A DNA stretch of 64,000 nucleotides, from assembly GCF_024733015.1 (NCBI RefSeq), contig NZ_JANKJG010000015.1:1-64000 (forward strand), read 5' to 3'. The stretch comes from Pseudosulfitobacter koreensis (GTDB lineage Bacteria > Pseudomonadota > Alphaproteobacteria > Rhodobacterales > Rhodobacteraceae). Positions 14,870 through 23,733 of the stretch are shown here, piece after piece. How positions within the stretch are numbered: the stretch's first letter is position 1; each line of letters opens with the position of its first letter. Under the pieces are notes generated by a model. That model did not search any database. It saw nothing but the letters and a program-made list of their open reading frames with translations, and was not told the origin of the DNA. Both the position numbers and the translations under genes were made by a program.

Positions 14870-15291
14870 GACGACTTGCGCGTCGACAGCAGCAGTGACG
14901 TTTCGGATGCGACGATCCCCTCCAGACGGCGGATTTCGAACAGAACCCTGTCAAAACTCTCCAGAGTTTCAGTGCCGATCTCGATGATCACGTCCCAGCG
15001 GCCATTGGTCGAATGGATGTGGCGCACGGCACTCATGCCCTGAAGCTGGCGGATAATCCGCTCGGTGCCGCGCCCTTCGATCCCGATCATCATCAGTCCG
15101 CGCACCGGGTCTTGCAGAGCGTCCTCGCGCAGGACAACCGAGAACCCAAGGATATCGCCGCGCGCCTGCAGCTTTTCGATGCGCCCGCGCACCGTGGTCC
15201 GGGTGACGCCCAGACCGGCGGCCAGATCTGACAGCGACGCGCGCGCGTCGTGGCGCAGGGCGGCAATCAGCCGCTTGTCCATATCGTCCAT
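14866..15291 (-). CDS. Lrp/AsnC family regulator, probable arginine/ornithine catabolism control
   Basis: A 141-aa Lrp-type protein: N-terminal HTH (DKRLIAALRHDARASLSDLAAGLGVTR) and C-terminal RAM effector domain (DPVRGLMMIGIEGRG ... HSTNGRWDVIIEIGTE). It is divergent from arginase and ornithine cyclodeaminase, the classic position for a local arginine-responsive activator. A dyad with TTGATC/GATCAA lies in the shared promoter region. Confidence 0.85.
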   Translation of the reverse strand: MDDMDKRLIAALRHDARASLSDLAAGLGVTRTTVRGRIEKLQARGDILGFSVVLREDALQDPVRGLMMIGIEGRGTERIIRQLQGMSAVRHIHSTNGRWDVIIEIGTETLESFDRVLFEIRRLEGIVASETSLLLSTRKSS

Positions 15292-15305
15292 ATTGTCATT
15301 CCGTT

Positions 15306-15333
15306 TTGATCAATCGGCACCCAATACGATCAA
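15306..15333. promoter_or_regulatory. Putative AsnC-family operator in the arginase promoter
   Basis: TTGATCAA at 15306-15313 and GATCAA at 15328-15333 form an inverted arrangement (TTGATC ... GATCAA, 16-base spacer) between the divergent regulator and arginase genes. AsnC-type proteins bind spaced degenerate dyads in such gaps. The assignment is by position only. Confidence 0.4.
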
Positions 15334-15399
15334 TTTGTTCGCTTGTCGATGACCCGTTTCGCGCAATACCTCTTGTCCAAGCCAGACAGGAGAACCGCC

Positions 15400-16323
15400 A
15401 TGACCACGCAAAACTGCATTTTGATCGGGGCACCGATGGACTGCGGCAAACGTCGCACCGGGTGCCTGATGGGCCCCGACGCCTATCGCACCGCCGATCT
15501 GGCGGGGGCGCTGCGATCACTGGGACACACAGTGCAGGACCGTGGCAACGTCACCCCTGCCCCCGTCGATCCGATCCCGCATGACCGCATTCACAAACTT
15601 GCCGAAACAATCGCCTGGACCGAAAGCCTGGCCAATGCCAGCGAAGCCGCGCTCAGAGACGGGTTCCCGATCTTCATGGGCGGCGATCATGCGGTGGCGC
15701 TTGGCACCGTGCTGGGAGCCACCCGCCATGCCGCCGCCGCAGGCAAGCCTCTGTTCGTGCTGTGGCTGGACGCACATACGGATTACCACACGCCGCAGAC
15801 ATCCGGGTCGGGCAATCTGCATGGCACGCCGATGGGCTATCTTGCAGGTCTGCCCGGCTTTGACGGCTTTCCGGTGGTCGATTATCCGGTGCCGCATGAC
15901 AACATCTGCATGCTGGGCCTGCGGTCGGTCGATCCGGAGGAACGCGCGGCGCTGCAGGACACAGATGTCACCTATATCGATATGCGAGCCATCGACGAAC
16001 ACGGGATTGCCGGACCGCTCAGCGCCTTCCTGGACAAGGTCCATGCAGCAGGCGGCCATTTGCACGTCTCGCTGGATGTCGATTTCCTTGATCCGTCGGT
16101 CGCGCCCGCTGTAGGCACTACCGTTCCGGGCGGCGCCACCGTGCGCGAGGCGCATCTGGTGATGGAGATGCTGCACGACAGCGGCCTGATGACCTCGCTC
16201 GACCTGGTCGAACTGAACCCGTTTCTGGATGACCGCGGCCGCACTGCGCAGCTGATGGTCGAGCTGACCGCCTCTGCCCTCGGCCGCCGCATCTTTGACC
16301 GCCCCACACGCGCATTCAGCTAA
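15400..16323 (+). CDS. rocF: Arginase
   Basis: A 307-aa ureohydrolase. The manganese-binding motifs are all visible: GGDHAV (~105), WLDAHTDYH (~127), a SGNLHGTPMGYL active-site loop, and SLDVDFLDPSVAP (~226) with GGATVREAH. It converts arginine to ornithine and urea. ATG at 15400 follows GACAGGAGAACCGCC. Ornithine cyclodeaminase begins 11 bases after its stop, giving a two-step arginine-to-proline route under the divergent AsnC-type regulator. Confidence 0.93.
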   Translation: MTTQNCILIGAPMDCGKRRTGCLMGPDAYRTADLAGALRSLGHTVQDRGNVTPAPVDPIPHDRIHKLAETIAWTESLANASEAALRDGFPIFMGGDHAVALGTVLGATRHAAAAGKPLFVLWLDAHTDYHTPQTSGSGNLHGTPMGYLAGLPGFDGFPVVDYPVPHDNICMLGLRSVDPEERAALQDTDVTYIDMRAIDEHGIAGPLSAFLDKVHAAGGHLHVSLDVDFLDPSVAPAVGTTVPGGATVREAHLVMEMLHDSGLMTSLDLVELNPFLDDRGRTAQLMVELTASALGRRIFDRPTRAFS

Positions 16324-16334
16324 GGAGAGCCCAC

Positions 16335-17381
16335 ATGCTGACCCCTTCCGACAAGGCCCTGGTGCCCTTCGTATCCGTTGATCACATGATGCAACTGATC
16401 CACCACATCGGCATCGAAGCTGCCCTGCAAGGTCTGGCCGACTATATCGAAGCCGACTTTCGCCGCTGGGAGCTGTTCGACAAATCCCCCCGCGTGGCGT
16501 CCCATTCCGCAGAAGGCGTGATCGAACTGATGCCAACCTCGGACGGCGAGGTTTACGGTTTCAAATACGTGAACGGCCACCCCAAGAATACCGCCGACGG
16601 ATTGCAGACCGTCACCGCCTTCGGCCTGCTGGCCGACGTGGCGACGGGCTATCCGGTGCTGTTGTCGGAAATGACGATGCTGACCGCGCTGCGCACTGCC
16701 GCAACCTCGGCGCTGGTGGCGCGGGTGCTCGCACCCGAGGGGGCCACCACTATGGCGATGATCGGCAATGGCGCGCAATCCGAATTTCAAAGCATCGCGA
16801 TGAAGGCCATCGTGGGCATCGACACAGTCCGGCTCTATGACACCGACCACAAGGCAACGGCGAAATGTGCGGCCAATCTGGCGGGCAGCGGTCTGACCGT
16901 GGTGTCGTGCACCAGCGCCCAAGAGGCCATCGAGGGCGCGCAGATCCTGACGACCTGCACGGCGGACAAGCAATATGCGACGATCCTGACCGACAACATG
17001 GTGGGCGCCGGTGTGCACATCAACGCCATCGGCGGCGATTGCCCGGGCAAGACGGAGCTGGCCCCCGCGATCCTTGAGCGGTCTGATATCTTTGTGGAAT
17101 TTCCGCCGCAGACCCGTGTCGAGGGCGAGATCCAGCAATTGGATGCGGATCATCCCGTGACCGAGTTCTGGGAAGTGCTGAGCGGGGCAAAACCGGGACG
17201 CACATCGCAAGCGCAGATCACGTTGTTCGACAGCGTGGGCTTTGCGACCGAGGATTTCAGCGCACTGCGCTATGTGCGCGACCAGATCAAGGGCACCGCT
17301 TATTTCCACCCGCTCGACCTGCTGGCCGATCCGGACGACCCGCGCGACCTGTTCGGAATGCTGCAAAGGTCGAATGGCTGA
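16335..17381 (+). CDS. ocd: Ornithine cyclodeaminase
   Basis: A 348-aa protein of the ornithine cyclodeaminase/mu-crystallin family. It has the substrate region (ELMPTSDGEVYGFKYVNGHP) and an NAD-binding Rossmann stretch (MAMIGNGAQSEFQ), and the catalytic-aspartate region falls in INAIGGDCPGKTEL. It converts ornithine directly to proline and ammonia. Co-operonic with arginase (11-base gap, AAGGAGAG ribosome-binding site). Confidence 0.92.
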   Translation: MLTPSDKALVPFVSVDHMMQLIHHIGIEAALQGLADYIEADFRRWELFDKSPRVASHSAEGVIELMPTSDGEVYGFKYVNGHPKNTADGLQTVTAFGLLADVATGYPVLLSEMTMLTALRTAATSALVARVLAPEGATTMAMIGNGAQSEFQSIAMKAIVGIDTVRLYDTDHKATAKCAANLAGSGLTVVSCTSAQEAIEGAQILTTCTADKQYATILTDNMVGAGVHINAIGGDCPGKTELAPAILERSDIFVEFPPQTRVEGEIQQLDADHPVTEFWEVLSGAKPGRTSQAQITLFDSVGFATEDFSALRYVRDQIKGTAYFHPLDLLADPDDPRDLFGMLQRSNG

Positions 17382-17423
17382 GGCAGTCAAAGCCCGGCAT
17401 CAGGCCGCCGGGCAGAACCGCCC

Positions 17424-18008
17424 TTACGCTTCCAGTTCCGCATCCCAATAGAGGAAGTCCATCCACGCTTCGTGCAGGTGGTTGGGCGGGAACTTGCGGC
17501 CCATGTTGCGCAGTTCTTCTGCGGCGGGCTGACGGGGTGGTTTGCGCAGGGCCATGCCGGTGCGGTGCAGCGCCTTTGACCCCTTCTTGAGGTTACACGG
17601 ACTGCACGCCGCCACCACGTTCTGCCAGCTGGTCACGCCACCGCTGGCGCGCGGCACCACGTGGTCAAAGGTCAAGTCGCCCTTTGCCCCGCAGTACTGG
17701 CAGCGGAATTCATCCCTCAGAAATAAATTAAAGCGCGTGAAGGCCACGCGCTTTTGAGGTTTGACATAATCTTTGAGGACGACAACCGACGGTATCCTGA
17801 ACACCGTGCTGGGGCTTCGGACCACCTCGTCGTATACGGCGACGATGTCCACCCGGTCGAGCCAGGCCGCCTTGACCGCTTCCTGCCAGGGCCACAGCGA
17901 CAAGGGGTAGTAGCTGAGAGGCCTGTAATCCGCATTCAGCACCAGTGCCGGATGCTGTTTCAGCGCGCCCGGAGCGCGTGTGAATTCCGTTCTGAAGTCG
18001 CCGTCCAT
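17424..18008 (-). CDS. HNH endonuclease family protein
   Basis: A 194-aa protein with a clear HNH module: CQYCGAKGDLTFDHVVPRASGG, then NVVAACSPCNLKKG, supplying the zinc-binding CxxC pairs and catalytic DH. The first ~90 residues (LNADYRPLSYYPLSLWPWQEAVKA) are typical of the chromosomal HNH protein conserved in Rhodobacterales, not of a mobile homing nuclease. The start is taken as the ATG at 18008; alternative in-frame starts lie up to 30 bases upstream. Cellular role unknown. Confidence 0.85.
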   Translation of the reverse strand: MDGDFRTEFTRAPGALKQHPALVLNADYRPLSYYPLSLWPWQEAVKAAWLDRVDIVAVYDEVVRSPSTVFRIPSVVVLKDYVKPQKRVAFTRFNLFLRDEFRCQYCGAKGDLTFDHVVPRASGGVTSWQNVVAACSPCNLKKGSKALHRTGMALRKPPRQPAAEELRNMGRKFPPNHLHEAWMDFLYWDAELEA

Positions 18009-18249
18009 TGGTGCAATCATCCTCACCCGATGTGGCACCCGATCCGCGTCTGGCAGTATCGGGTCAGAGCCTGTGCTCCCGCCTGCTGAATTTGACTATA
18101 TCTCGTAGCAAGCATCTGACAAGTCCGGTTTTTGCCACTAGATGTTCGAAGCGTTCAAGGGGCCGAAATTTCACGCTACCGTTACAAAACGGGGCGCCTG
18201 TGGACCGCAACGCAGGCGAGACACCGCCATTGGGACGGTCGAATCACCC

Positions 18250-18858
18250 CTACTTGCTGGCGACAGGCATGTCGCTCCAGCCCTCGCGCATGCATTTTCG
18301 CGCCCGTGCCGACCGTGTGGCGCTGCCGTTCAGGCGCAGTTCGGGCATCACCTCGCGGCTCAGATCATAGACCGCAAGGGCCAGGCACAGGGGCGGCACT
18401 TCGCTCACTTGCGACAGGTTCACGAAATGCACGTCGATATGCTGGCCGGTGTGCACGCGCCACTGAAACGACCGGAACAGCGAGGTTTCGGGGCTTTCGC
18501 TCAACCGAGCGGCGAAAAGCGCGTGCCAGGGGCTGTCCTTCAGCCAATCGGTCTGATGCCAGTCCTCCAGACCCACCACCCAGACATCGGCACCTGACAG
18601 ATCGGACACAGGCTGGCGGTTGTTCATCGCCTGGTCGGCGGCGTCGATCCGCATCATTGCCTGCCCGATGCCATCGGGCATTCCAGCCATGCGCAGGACA
18701 AATTTGCGCCCCAGCTCTTTTTCCAGCGTGACCGGCGGAACAAAATCACCGGTGCTGCGTTTGGCCGAGGCTGAGGGTGCGTAAAGCTGTGCCCCCAGCA
18801 CGACCGAGATTGCCATAACTGCCCGCCGCAAGGCGGATTTTGCGCGTGTGTTCAACAT
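18250..18858 (-). CDS. Exported protein of unknown function
   Basis: A 202-aa protein with an N-terminal signal peptide (basic start, hydrophobic VMAISVVLGAQLYAP, cleavage near SASA). The mature part has W-rich segments (DVWVVGLEDWHQTDWL and SPWHALFAARLSE) and no recognised catalytic motif. It stands alone between a minus-strand esterase operon and the HNH gene. I do not recognise the family; periplasmic location is inferred from the signal peptide. Confidence 0.6.
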   Translation of the reverse strand: MLNTRAKSALRRAVMAISVVLGAQLYAPSASAKRSTGDFVPPVTLEKELGRKFVLRMAGMPDGIGQAMMRIDAADQAMNNRQPVSDLSGADVWVVGLEDWHQTDWLKDSPWHALFAARLSESPETSLFRSFQWRVHTGQHIDVHFVNLSQVSEVPPLCLALAVYDLSREVMPELRLNGSATRSARARKCMREGWSDMPVASK

Positions 18859-18949
18859 GTTCTGCCCCTGTTGCCGTTGCCCTTCTTTGATTGGGGTTCA
18901 GTCAGGCACAAAATCTTGTTGAAAAATAGTGTTAAGATACCACCCTTGG

Positions 18950-19615
18950 CTAAAATCCCAGCTTGTCGCGCAAAAACGCCAGTGAAATGCTCAGACCATC
19001 GGGCGCGATACCATGGGCCGTGCCCTTCATCACATGTGCAAAGACGTCCTTCCAGCCGGCCTCCTGCAAGGCTTCGGCGGCCTGTGGCAGCGACTGCGGG
19101 GGAACCACGTCGTCCTGATCACCGTGCACCAGAAGGATCGGAGCGCGCGATACGACGTCATCGACCAACGCCTCGGGGTTCAGCAGACGGCCCGAAAACG
19201 CCACCACACCGGCCAGCGCGTCCTCGCGGCGCGGGGCGACGTGCAGGGCCATCATCGTGCCTTGGCTAAACCCGAAAAGCGCGACCTGTTCAGGCATCAG
19301 ATCTTCATCGACCATCAGCGCATCGAGGTAGGCGTTCAGATCCTCGACGGCGGCATTCATCCCGCGTTCGGCCTCTTCCTCGCTGGAATTGTCGATCCAT
19401 GGGATCGGGAACCATTGAAACGCGTTGGGCATGCCGTCGATCCGCTCGGGCGCATCTGGCGATACGAACAGCGTGTCGGGCAGATGCTCCGACAGCGGAT
19501 CGGCCAGCCCCAGCAGATCGGCCCCATTGGCACCGTAGCCATGCAGAAACACCAAGGCCGAGCGGACCTCGCCCGATGTCGGTTCGCGGCGCTGCGATTT
19601 CAAAACACGTGTCAT
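18950..19615 (-). CDS. Phospholipase/carboxylesterase family hydrolase
   Basis: A 221-aa alpha/beta hydrolase. Features: oxyanion region LVFLHGYGANGADL, nucleophile elbow GFSQGTMMAL, aspartate in LVHGDQDDVVP and histidine in GTAHGIAPDGL. These place it in the carboxylesterase/thioesterase (Est/YpfH-like) family acting on short acyl esters. ATG at 19615 overlaps the alkA stop as ATGA; longer starts would run into alkA. Last gene of the rpiB-cobK-alkA run. Confidence 0.85.
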   Translation of the reverse strand: MTRVLKSQRREPTSGEVRSALVFLHGYGANGADLLGLADPLSEHLPDTLFVSPDAPERIDGMPNAFQWFPIPWIDNSSEEEAERGMNAAVEDLNAYLDALMVDEDLMPEQVALFGFSQGTMMALHVAPRREDALAGVVAFSGRLLNPEALVDDVVSRAPILLVHGDQDDVVPPQSLPQAAEALQEAGWKDVFAHVMKGTAHGIAPDGLSISLAFLRDKLGF

Positions 19616-20256
19616 GTGATCCCTTCCCTGCCTTTTGCAATTCGGTAGTACGCAAAGAGACAGCGCGCCGCAACCGACCGCCACGGGCTCCAGGCCTCGG
19701 CCATGATGCGCAATGCCTTTGGCGTGGGGCGCTGGGGCAGATCGTAGAGCACCCGCGCCGCCTCTTGCAGGGCCAGATCGCCGGGGGCGAAGACGTCCGC
19801 GCGGCCCAGGCTGAACATCGCATAGATTTCCGCAGTCCAGACGCCGATGCCCTTGACCGCGATCAGGGTCGCGATGACCTGCGCATCCGGGGCCTCGCGA
19901 AGGGCGGCATAGTCGATGTCGGCAGCGGCCAGCGCCTGTGCATAGGCAATCTTTTGTCGGCTTAGACCCACGGCGCGCAGGCCATCGTCGCCCGCTGCCA
20001 GCACGGCGGTCTCGCGGGTCAGCCCCGCGTCTTCCATCCGCGCCCAGATCGCGGCGGCAGAGGCGGTGCTGACCTGCTGGCTGACGATCGCCGACAGCAG
20101 TTGCGCGAAACCATCAGCGCGGCGGCGCAGCGGCAGCGGGCCGGTCTGCGCCAATGCCTGCGCGATACGCGGATCGGAAGCGGCCAGCCACGCGGCCCCT
20201 TCGGCCACGTCCGCATCGGTTTCGATGATGCGTCCTATGCCCGCGGGTCCGATCAC
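19612..20256 (-). CDS. alkA: DNA-3-methyladenine glycosylase (HhH-GPD)
   Basis: A 214-aa HhH-GPD base-excision glycosylase. The helix-hairpin-helix (IAVKGIGVWTAEIYAMF) is followed by the catalytic aspartate in ADVFAPGDLALQEA. It removes alkylated purines such as 3-methyladenine. The start codon is GTG at 20256, overlapping the cobK stop (GTGA); its own stop overlaps the esterase start (ATGA). At 214 aa it lacks the extra N-terminal domain of E. coli AlkA and is closer to the short AlkA/MAG type. Confidence 0.88.
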   Translation of the reverse strand: MIGPAGIGRIIETDADVAEGAAWLAASDPRIAQALAQTGPLPLRRRADGFAQLLSAIVSQQVSTASAAAIWARMEDAGLTRETAVLAAGDDGLRAVGLSRQKIAYAQALAAADIDYAALREAPDAQVIATLIAVKGIGVWTAEIYAMFSLGRADVFAPGDLALQEAARVLYDLPQRPTPKALRIMAEAWSPWRSVAARCLFAYYRIAKGREGIT

Positions 20257-20990
20257 AGCGTATCGAGCCAGCTGGAAACGGCAGCAATATCCGGCAGATG
20301 CATGCCCTTGGGTGCCGCTGGGCGGGCCAGCATCACCATCGCCAGCCCCAACGCACGGGCCGCCGTCACCTTGGTCTCGGACGCCGCACCGCCGGTGTTG
20401 CGATAAAGAACCGCCTCGGCCCCCAGATCACGCAGCAAGGCAACCTCGCCCTCATGCAAAAACGGCGGCGTGCCAAAGACAAAGCGCATGTTGTCAGCAG
20501 GCGGGGGCGCGTCGTGCCGCGTGGTCTGGCGCACGTAAAGCTGACCTTGATACCCGCACAGGGCAGGCAGCAACGCCCGCCCGACGTTGGTAAAGACGCT
20601 TGAATATGGCGCAATCGCGCACGCCGCCGCGTTGATATCCGGCACGTCGGTCCAGTCGTCCCCCAGCTGCGCGCGCCATGCCGGGCGGCGCAGCATGGCA
20701 TAGGGCAGGCCCGCATCGGCACAGGCCGCTGCCGCGTCGATGCTGATCTGCCCGGCAAAGCCGTGGCTCACATCGAGAAGATGGGTAAAGCGGCCTGAAT
20801 GCAGCGCCGCCGCAATACCGGCCCGGTCCAGTGTGACATCGGCCAGGTCAGACGCAACGCCCTGATGCGACGCACCGTTTGAAACCACGCGCACCGAGAC
20901 ACCCCGCGCGCGCAGCAACGACAGAACCTGCGCGGTTTCGCCCGCGCCGCCCAGCAGCAGAATGTTCACATCATGTGCCGGTCGGTCCAT
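20253..20990 (-). CDS. cobK: Precorrin-6A reductase
   Basis: A 245-aa NADPH-dependent reductase of the CobK/CbiJ family: start NILLLGGAGETAQVL (dinucleotide-binding glycine loop), then FTHLLDVSHGFAGQIS, the VFTNVGRALLPAL block and RFVFGTPPFLHEGE. It reduces a double bond in precorrin-6A during cobalamin synthesis. It is isolated from other cob genes in this window, in a run with rpiB and alkA. The cell also has B12-dependent ribonucleotide reductase (nrdJ, 37.3-40.9 kb), so it needs cobalamin. Confidence 0.9.
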   Translation of the reverse strand: MDRPAHDVNILLLGGAGETAQVLSLLRARGVSVRVVSNGASHQGVASDLADVTLDRAGIAAALHSGRFTHLLDVSHGFAGQISIDAAAACADAGLPYAMLRRPAWRAQLGDDWTDVPDINAAACAIAPYSSVFTNVGRALLPALCGYQGQLYVRQTTRHDAPPPADNMRFVFGTPPFLHEGEVALLRDLGAEAVLYRNTGGAASETKVTAARALGLAMVMLARPAAPKGMHLPDIAAVSSWLDTL

Positions 20991-21005
20991 GCGGGCGCCT
21001 CTGGT

Positions 21006-21476
21006 CTAAGCCATCAGTCCAGCCTCTTGCGTCTCTTGCGCCTCGATCATGTCCACGCGCGTGGCATGGCGTCCACCCTCGAATTCTGCAGTCAGAAACG
21101 CATCGACGATCTCCAGCGCCAGCCCCTCGCCCAGCACGCGCACGCCCAGTGACAGCATGTTGGCGTCATTGTGCTGGCGGATCATCCGGGCCGAGAATGT
21201 ATCGGAACACACGCCACAGCGGATGCCCGGAACCTTGTTCGCGGCCATCATGATGCCCTGCCCCGTGCCGCACAGGATGATGCCAAAGCGGCAATCGCCC
21301 GAGGCGACGCGTTCGGCGGCAGCCTTGCCGTGCAAAGGATAATGAGTGCTTTCCGGCGTGACCGGGCCGATATCGACCACCTCCCAGCCCAGATCGGCGA
21401 CATGTGCGGCGATGGTCTGGCGCAACTCGATGGCGGCGTGGTCGCTGGAAAGGACGATACGTTTGGTGTGTGTCAT
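21006..21476 (-). CDS. rpiB: Ribose-5-phosphate isomerase B
   Basis: A 156-aa RpiB: IVLSSDHAAIELRQ at the N-terminus, HYPLHGKAAAERV, and the signature GIILCGTGQGIMMAANK with the catalytic cysteine, then RHNDAN-like RQHNDANMLSLG. It interconverts ribose 5-phosphate and ribulose 5-phosphate. ATG at 21476 is the family start; upstream in-frame codons are low-complexity. First gene of the minus-strand operon; cobK starts 15 bases after its stop. Confidence 0.92.
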   Translation of the reverse strand: MTHTKRIVLSSDHAAIELRQTIAAHVADLGWEVVDIGPVTPESTHYPLHGKAAAERVASGDCRFGIILCGTGQGIMMAANKVPGIRCGVCSDTFSARMIRQHNDANMLSLGVRVLGEGLALEIVDAFLTAEFEGGRHATRVDMIEAQETQEAGLMA

Positions 21477-21674
21477 GAGAGAAGCGTTCCCGGTCGGATG
21501 GTGGTGGCGTGTGGAATTTGACGATACGCCGCTGATAGCACAGCGCCCAAAGCTGCGCAGCCGCTGAATCGCACCGTTGCGCCGCGACGTCTCAGCGCAG
21601 CGCCGCAGCCCAGGCCATAGCCGTGTACGTACAAGCGCTTGCCGCGCCCGGTGTTCAGGTTTACGCATCTGCAA

Positions 21675-22949
21675 ATGACAGATTCAAATGACAGCCGGGC
21701 CAGACGCAATGTGGCCGTTCTGGTCTGCGCGCAGGCGCTCTTGGGCAGCCAGATGCCGATGATTTTCGTGGTGGCGGGGCTGGCGGGGCAATCGCTGGCC
21801 TCCAACATCTGCTTTGCCACGCTGCCGATATCGCTGATCGTTCTGGGTTCGATGCTGTCGGCCACGCCGGTGTCTGCGATCATGCAACGCTTTGGCCGTC
21901 GCACCGGATTCTTTGTGGGCGCTGCGGGCGGTGCGGTGGGCGGGATCGTCGGGGCCTATGGTCTTTACCTCGGGTCGTTCCCGATCTTCCTTGCAGGCAG
22001 CTTCCTCACCGGCATCTACATGTCGGCCCAGGGATTCTATCGCTTTGCCGCCGCCGACACCGCCTCTGACACCTTCCGCCCCAAGGCGATCTCTTACGTG
22101 ATGGCCGGTGGTCTGGTCTCTGCGGTCATAGGCCCGCAGGTGGTGAAGCTGACCGCCGACGCCTATGTGATCCCGTTCCTTGGCACCTATATGGCGGTGA
22201 TCGCGGTCAACCTGGTCGGATCGCTTCTGTTTCTGTTCATCGACATCCCCAAGCCGCCGGTGCCCGAACTGGATGCACCGAAGGGCCGCAGCCGGATGGA
22301 GCTGTTGCGCACACCGCGCATCGCCGTCGCGGTGATCTGCGGCACGGTATCCTATGCGCTGATGAACCTCGTGATGACCTCGACGCCCCTTGCCGTCGTG
22401 GGCTGCGGGCTGTCGGGCGATCTGCTGCCAGCCTCCGAGCATGCGGGGCTCACCCAGGCCGAGCAGCGGGTGGAATTCATCAACATCGCGTCGAACGTGG
22501 TCACCGGGCACGTGCTGGCGATGTTCGCACCGTCCTTCTTTACCGGCCACCTTATCAACCGCTTCGGCGTGGAAAAGATCATGGGACTGGGCATCGCCAT
22601 TCTGGCTGCTGCCGGTGTGGTGGCACTGATGGGCGTCAGCCTGGCGAATTTCTTCATCGCGTTGATCCTGCTGGGGCTGGGCTGGAACTTCGGCTTTATC
22701 GGGGCGACCACGATGCTGTCGGGCGCGCATCTGCCGCATGAGCGTGGGCGGATGCAGGGCCTGAACGATCTGCTGGTCTTTGGCGGCGTCACTATGGCCT
22801 CGCTGGCCTCGGGCGGGTTGATGAACTGTTCGGGGGGCAGCGCGGTCGAAGGCTGGGCCGCGGTCAATATCGCGATGGTGCCGTTTCTGGTGCTGGCGGG
22901 CGGATCGCTGATCTGGCTGATGCTGCGCCCGAAGGAAGCAACGATCTAG
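21675..22949 (+). CDS. MFS transporter
   Basis: A 424-aa protein with about 12 hydrophobic segments, including a glycine-rich GFFVGAAGGAVGGIVGAYGLYLG run and the conserved loop motif MQRFGRRTGFF between helices 2 and 3 (motif A). Substrate unknown. ATG at 21675 is chosen because upstream residues are non-hydrophobic and basic. Divergent from rpiB with ~200 bases between. Short serine-rich N-terminus typical of cytoplasmic start. Confidence 0.85.
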   Translation: MTDSNDSRARRNVAVLVCAQALLGSQMPMIFVVAGLAGQSLASNICFATLPISLIVLGSMLSATPVSAIMQRFGRRTGFFVGAAGGAVGGIVGAYGLYLGSFPIFLAGSFLTGIYMSAQGFYRFAAADTASDTFRPKAISYVMAGGLVSAVIGPQVVKLTADAYVIPFLGTYMAVIAVNLVGSLLFLFIDIPKPPVPELDAPKGRSRMELLRTPRIAVAVICGTVSYALMNLVMTSTPLAVVGCGLSGDLLPASEHAGLTQAEQRVEFINIASNVVTGHVLAMFAPSFFTGHLINRFGVEKIMGLGIAILAAAGVVALMGVSLANFFIALILLGLGWNFGFIGATTMLSGAHLPHERGRMQGLNDLLVFGGVTMASLASGGLMNCSGGSAVEGWAAVNIAMVPFLVLAGGSLIWLMLRPKEATI

Positions 22950-22965
22950 CGATCACGACTGCCAA

Positions 22966-23733
22966 TCACGACCACCGCCAGAGCAGCAGCGATTGCAGCG
23001 CCGGATTGACCTGAAGCGCCCCCGCCCCCACGCGCGCCGGGGCGCGGGCGGCCTGCTGCAGCAGGTTGCGTGTCAGAAACCCCTCGATCAGCGCGGGCTG
23101 CGCGTCCTTGCCGACCGAGCGGCGCAGCGCATTGCGCGACGGCATCGCGGCCAGCGCGCCCTCGGCAAGTGCTGAAATACCCTCTGCCCGGCCATCGACC
23201 AGCGGAATGCGCTTTTGCGCCTCAAGCTCGGGCACCGCCTGCAAAAACCGCGCCAGACCCGTGGCGGCACCGAACGCGCGCACCGGCTCTTCGGCATCAT
23301 CCTTCGCCCCCAGCGCCTGCGCCGCCGCCCACATCAGCGCACCGGAGGTGTCCGCCAGATAGGCGTCGAAATGTTCCGCATCCTCGAATGGATCGCGGTA
23401 AATATCCCAGCGGCGCGCAGCCACCAGCCGGTCAAGTGCCCTTGCCGCCTGCGGATTAAGCACGCCTGCCAGCGGTGTCACGACCTCGTGTCGGCGCACC
23501 GGAGCGCCCTCGGCGATTTCCTCAAGCGCATCACGCCACCATTGCAACCGCATCTCGGCAATCATCGCCTCCTTCGTGACCCAAGGGGCGCGCGCCACCT
23601 CGACGTTGAACGCATAGAGCGCAAACAGCACCGGGCGCGCGGCAACGGGGGCTGCCATCGCGGCGCGGAACCGGTCGTTGTCGGCCCGCTCGACCAATGC
23701 GGCGCAGGCGGTCAGGTCGGCATCAAAGGGCAT
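22966..23733 (-). CDS. Squalene/phytoene synthase-family protein (NDUFAF6-like)
   Basis: A 255-aa all-helical protein related to squalene/phytoene synthases: RPVLFALYAFNVEVARAP (first motif region), RLQWWRDALEEIAEG (matching the W-R-x2-L motif), then DAYLADTSGALMWAAAQALG. The DxxxD catalytic aspartates of true synthases are not clearly kept, so it is more like the NDUFAF6-type assembly-factor branch than a carotenoid enzyme. It overlaps the stop of the hydrolase gene upstream by 11 bases, so it is in the same operon. Confidence 0.8.
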   Translation of the reverse strand: MPFDADLTACAALVERADNDRFRAAMAAPVAARPVLFALYAFNVEVARAPWVTKEAMIAEMRLQWWRDALEEIAEGAPVRRHEVVTPLAGVLNPQAARALDRLVAARRWDIYRDPFEDAEHFDAYLADTSGALMWAAAQALGAKDDAEEPVRAFGAATGLARFLQAVPELEAQKRIPLVDGRAEGISALAEGALAAMPSRNALRRSVGKDAQPALIEGFLTRNLLQQAARAPARVGAGALQVNPALQSLLLWRWS

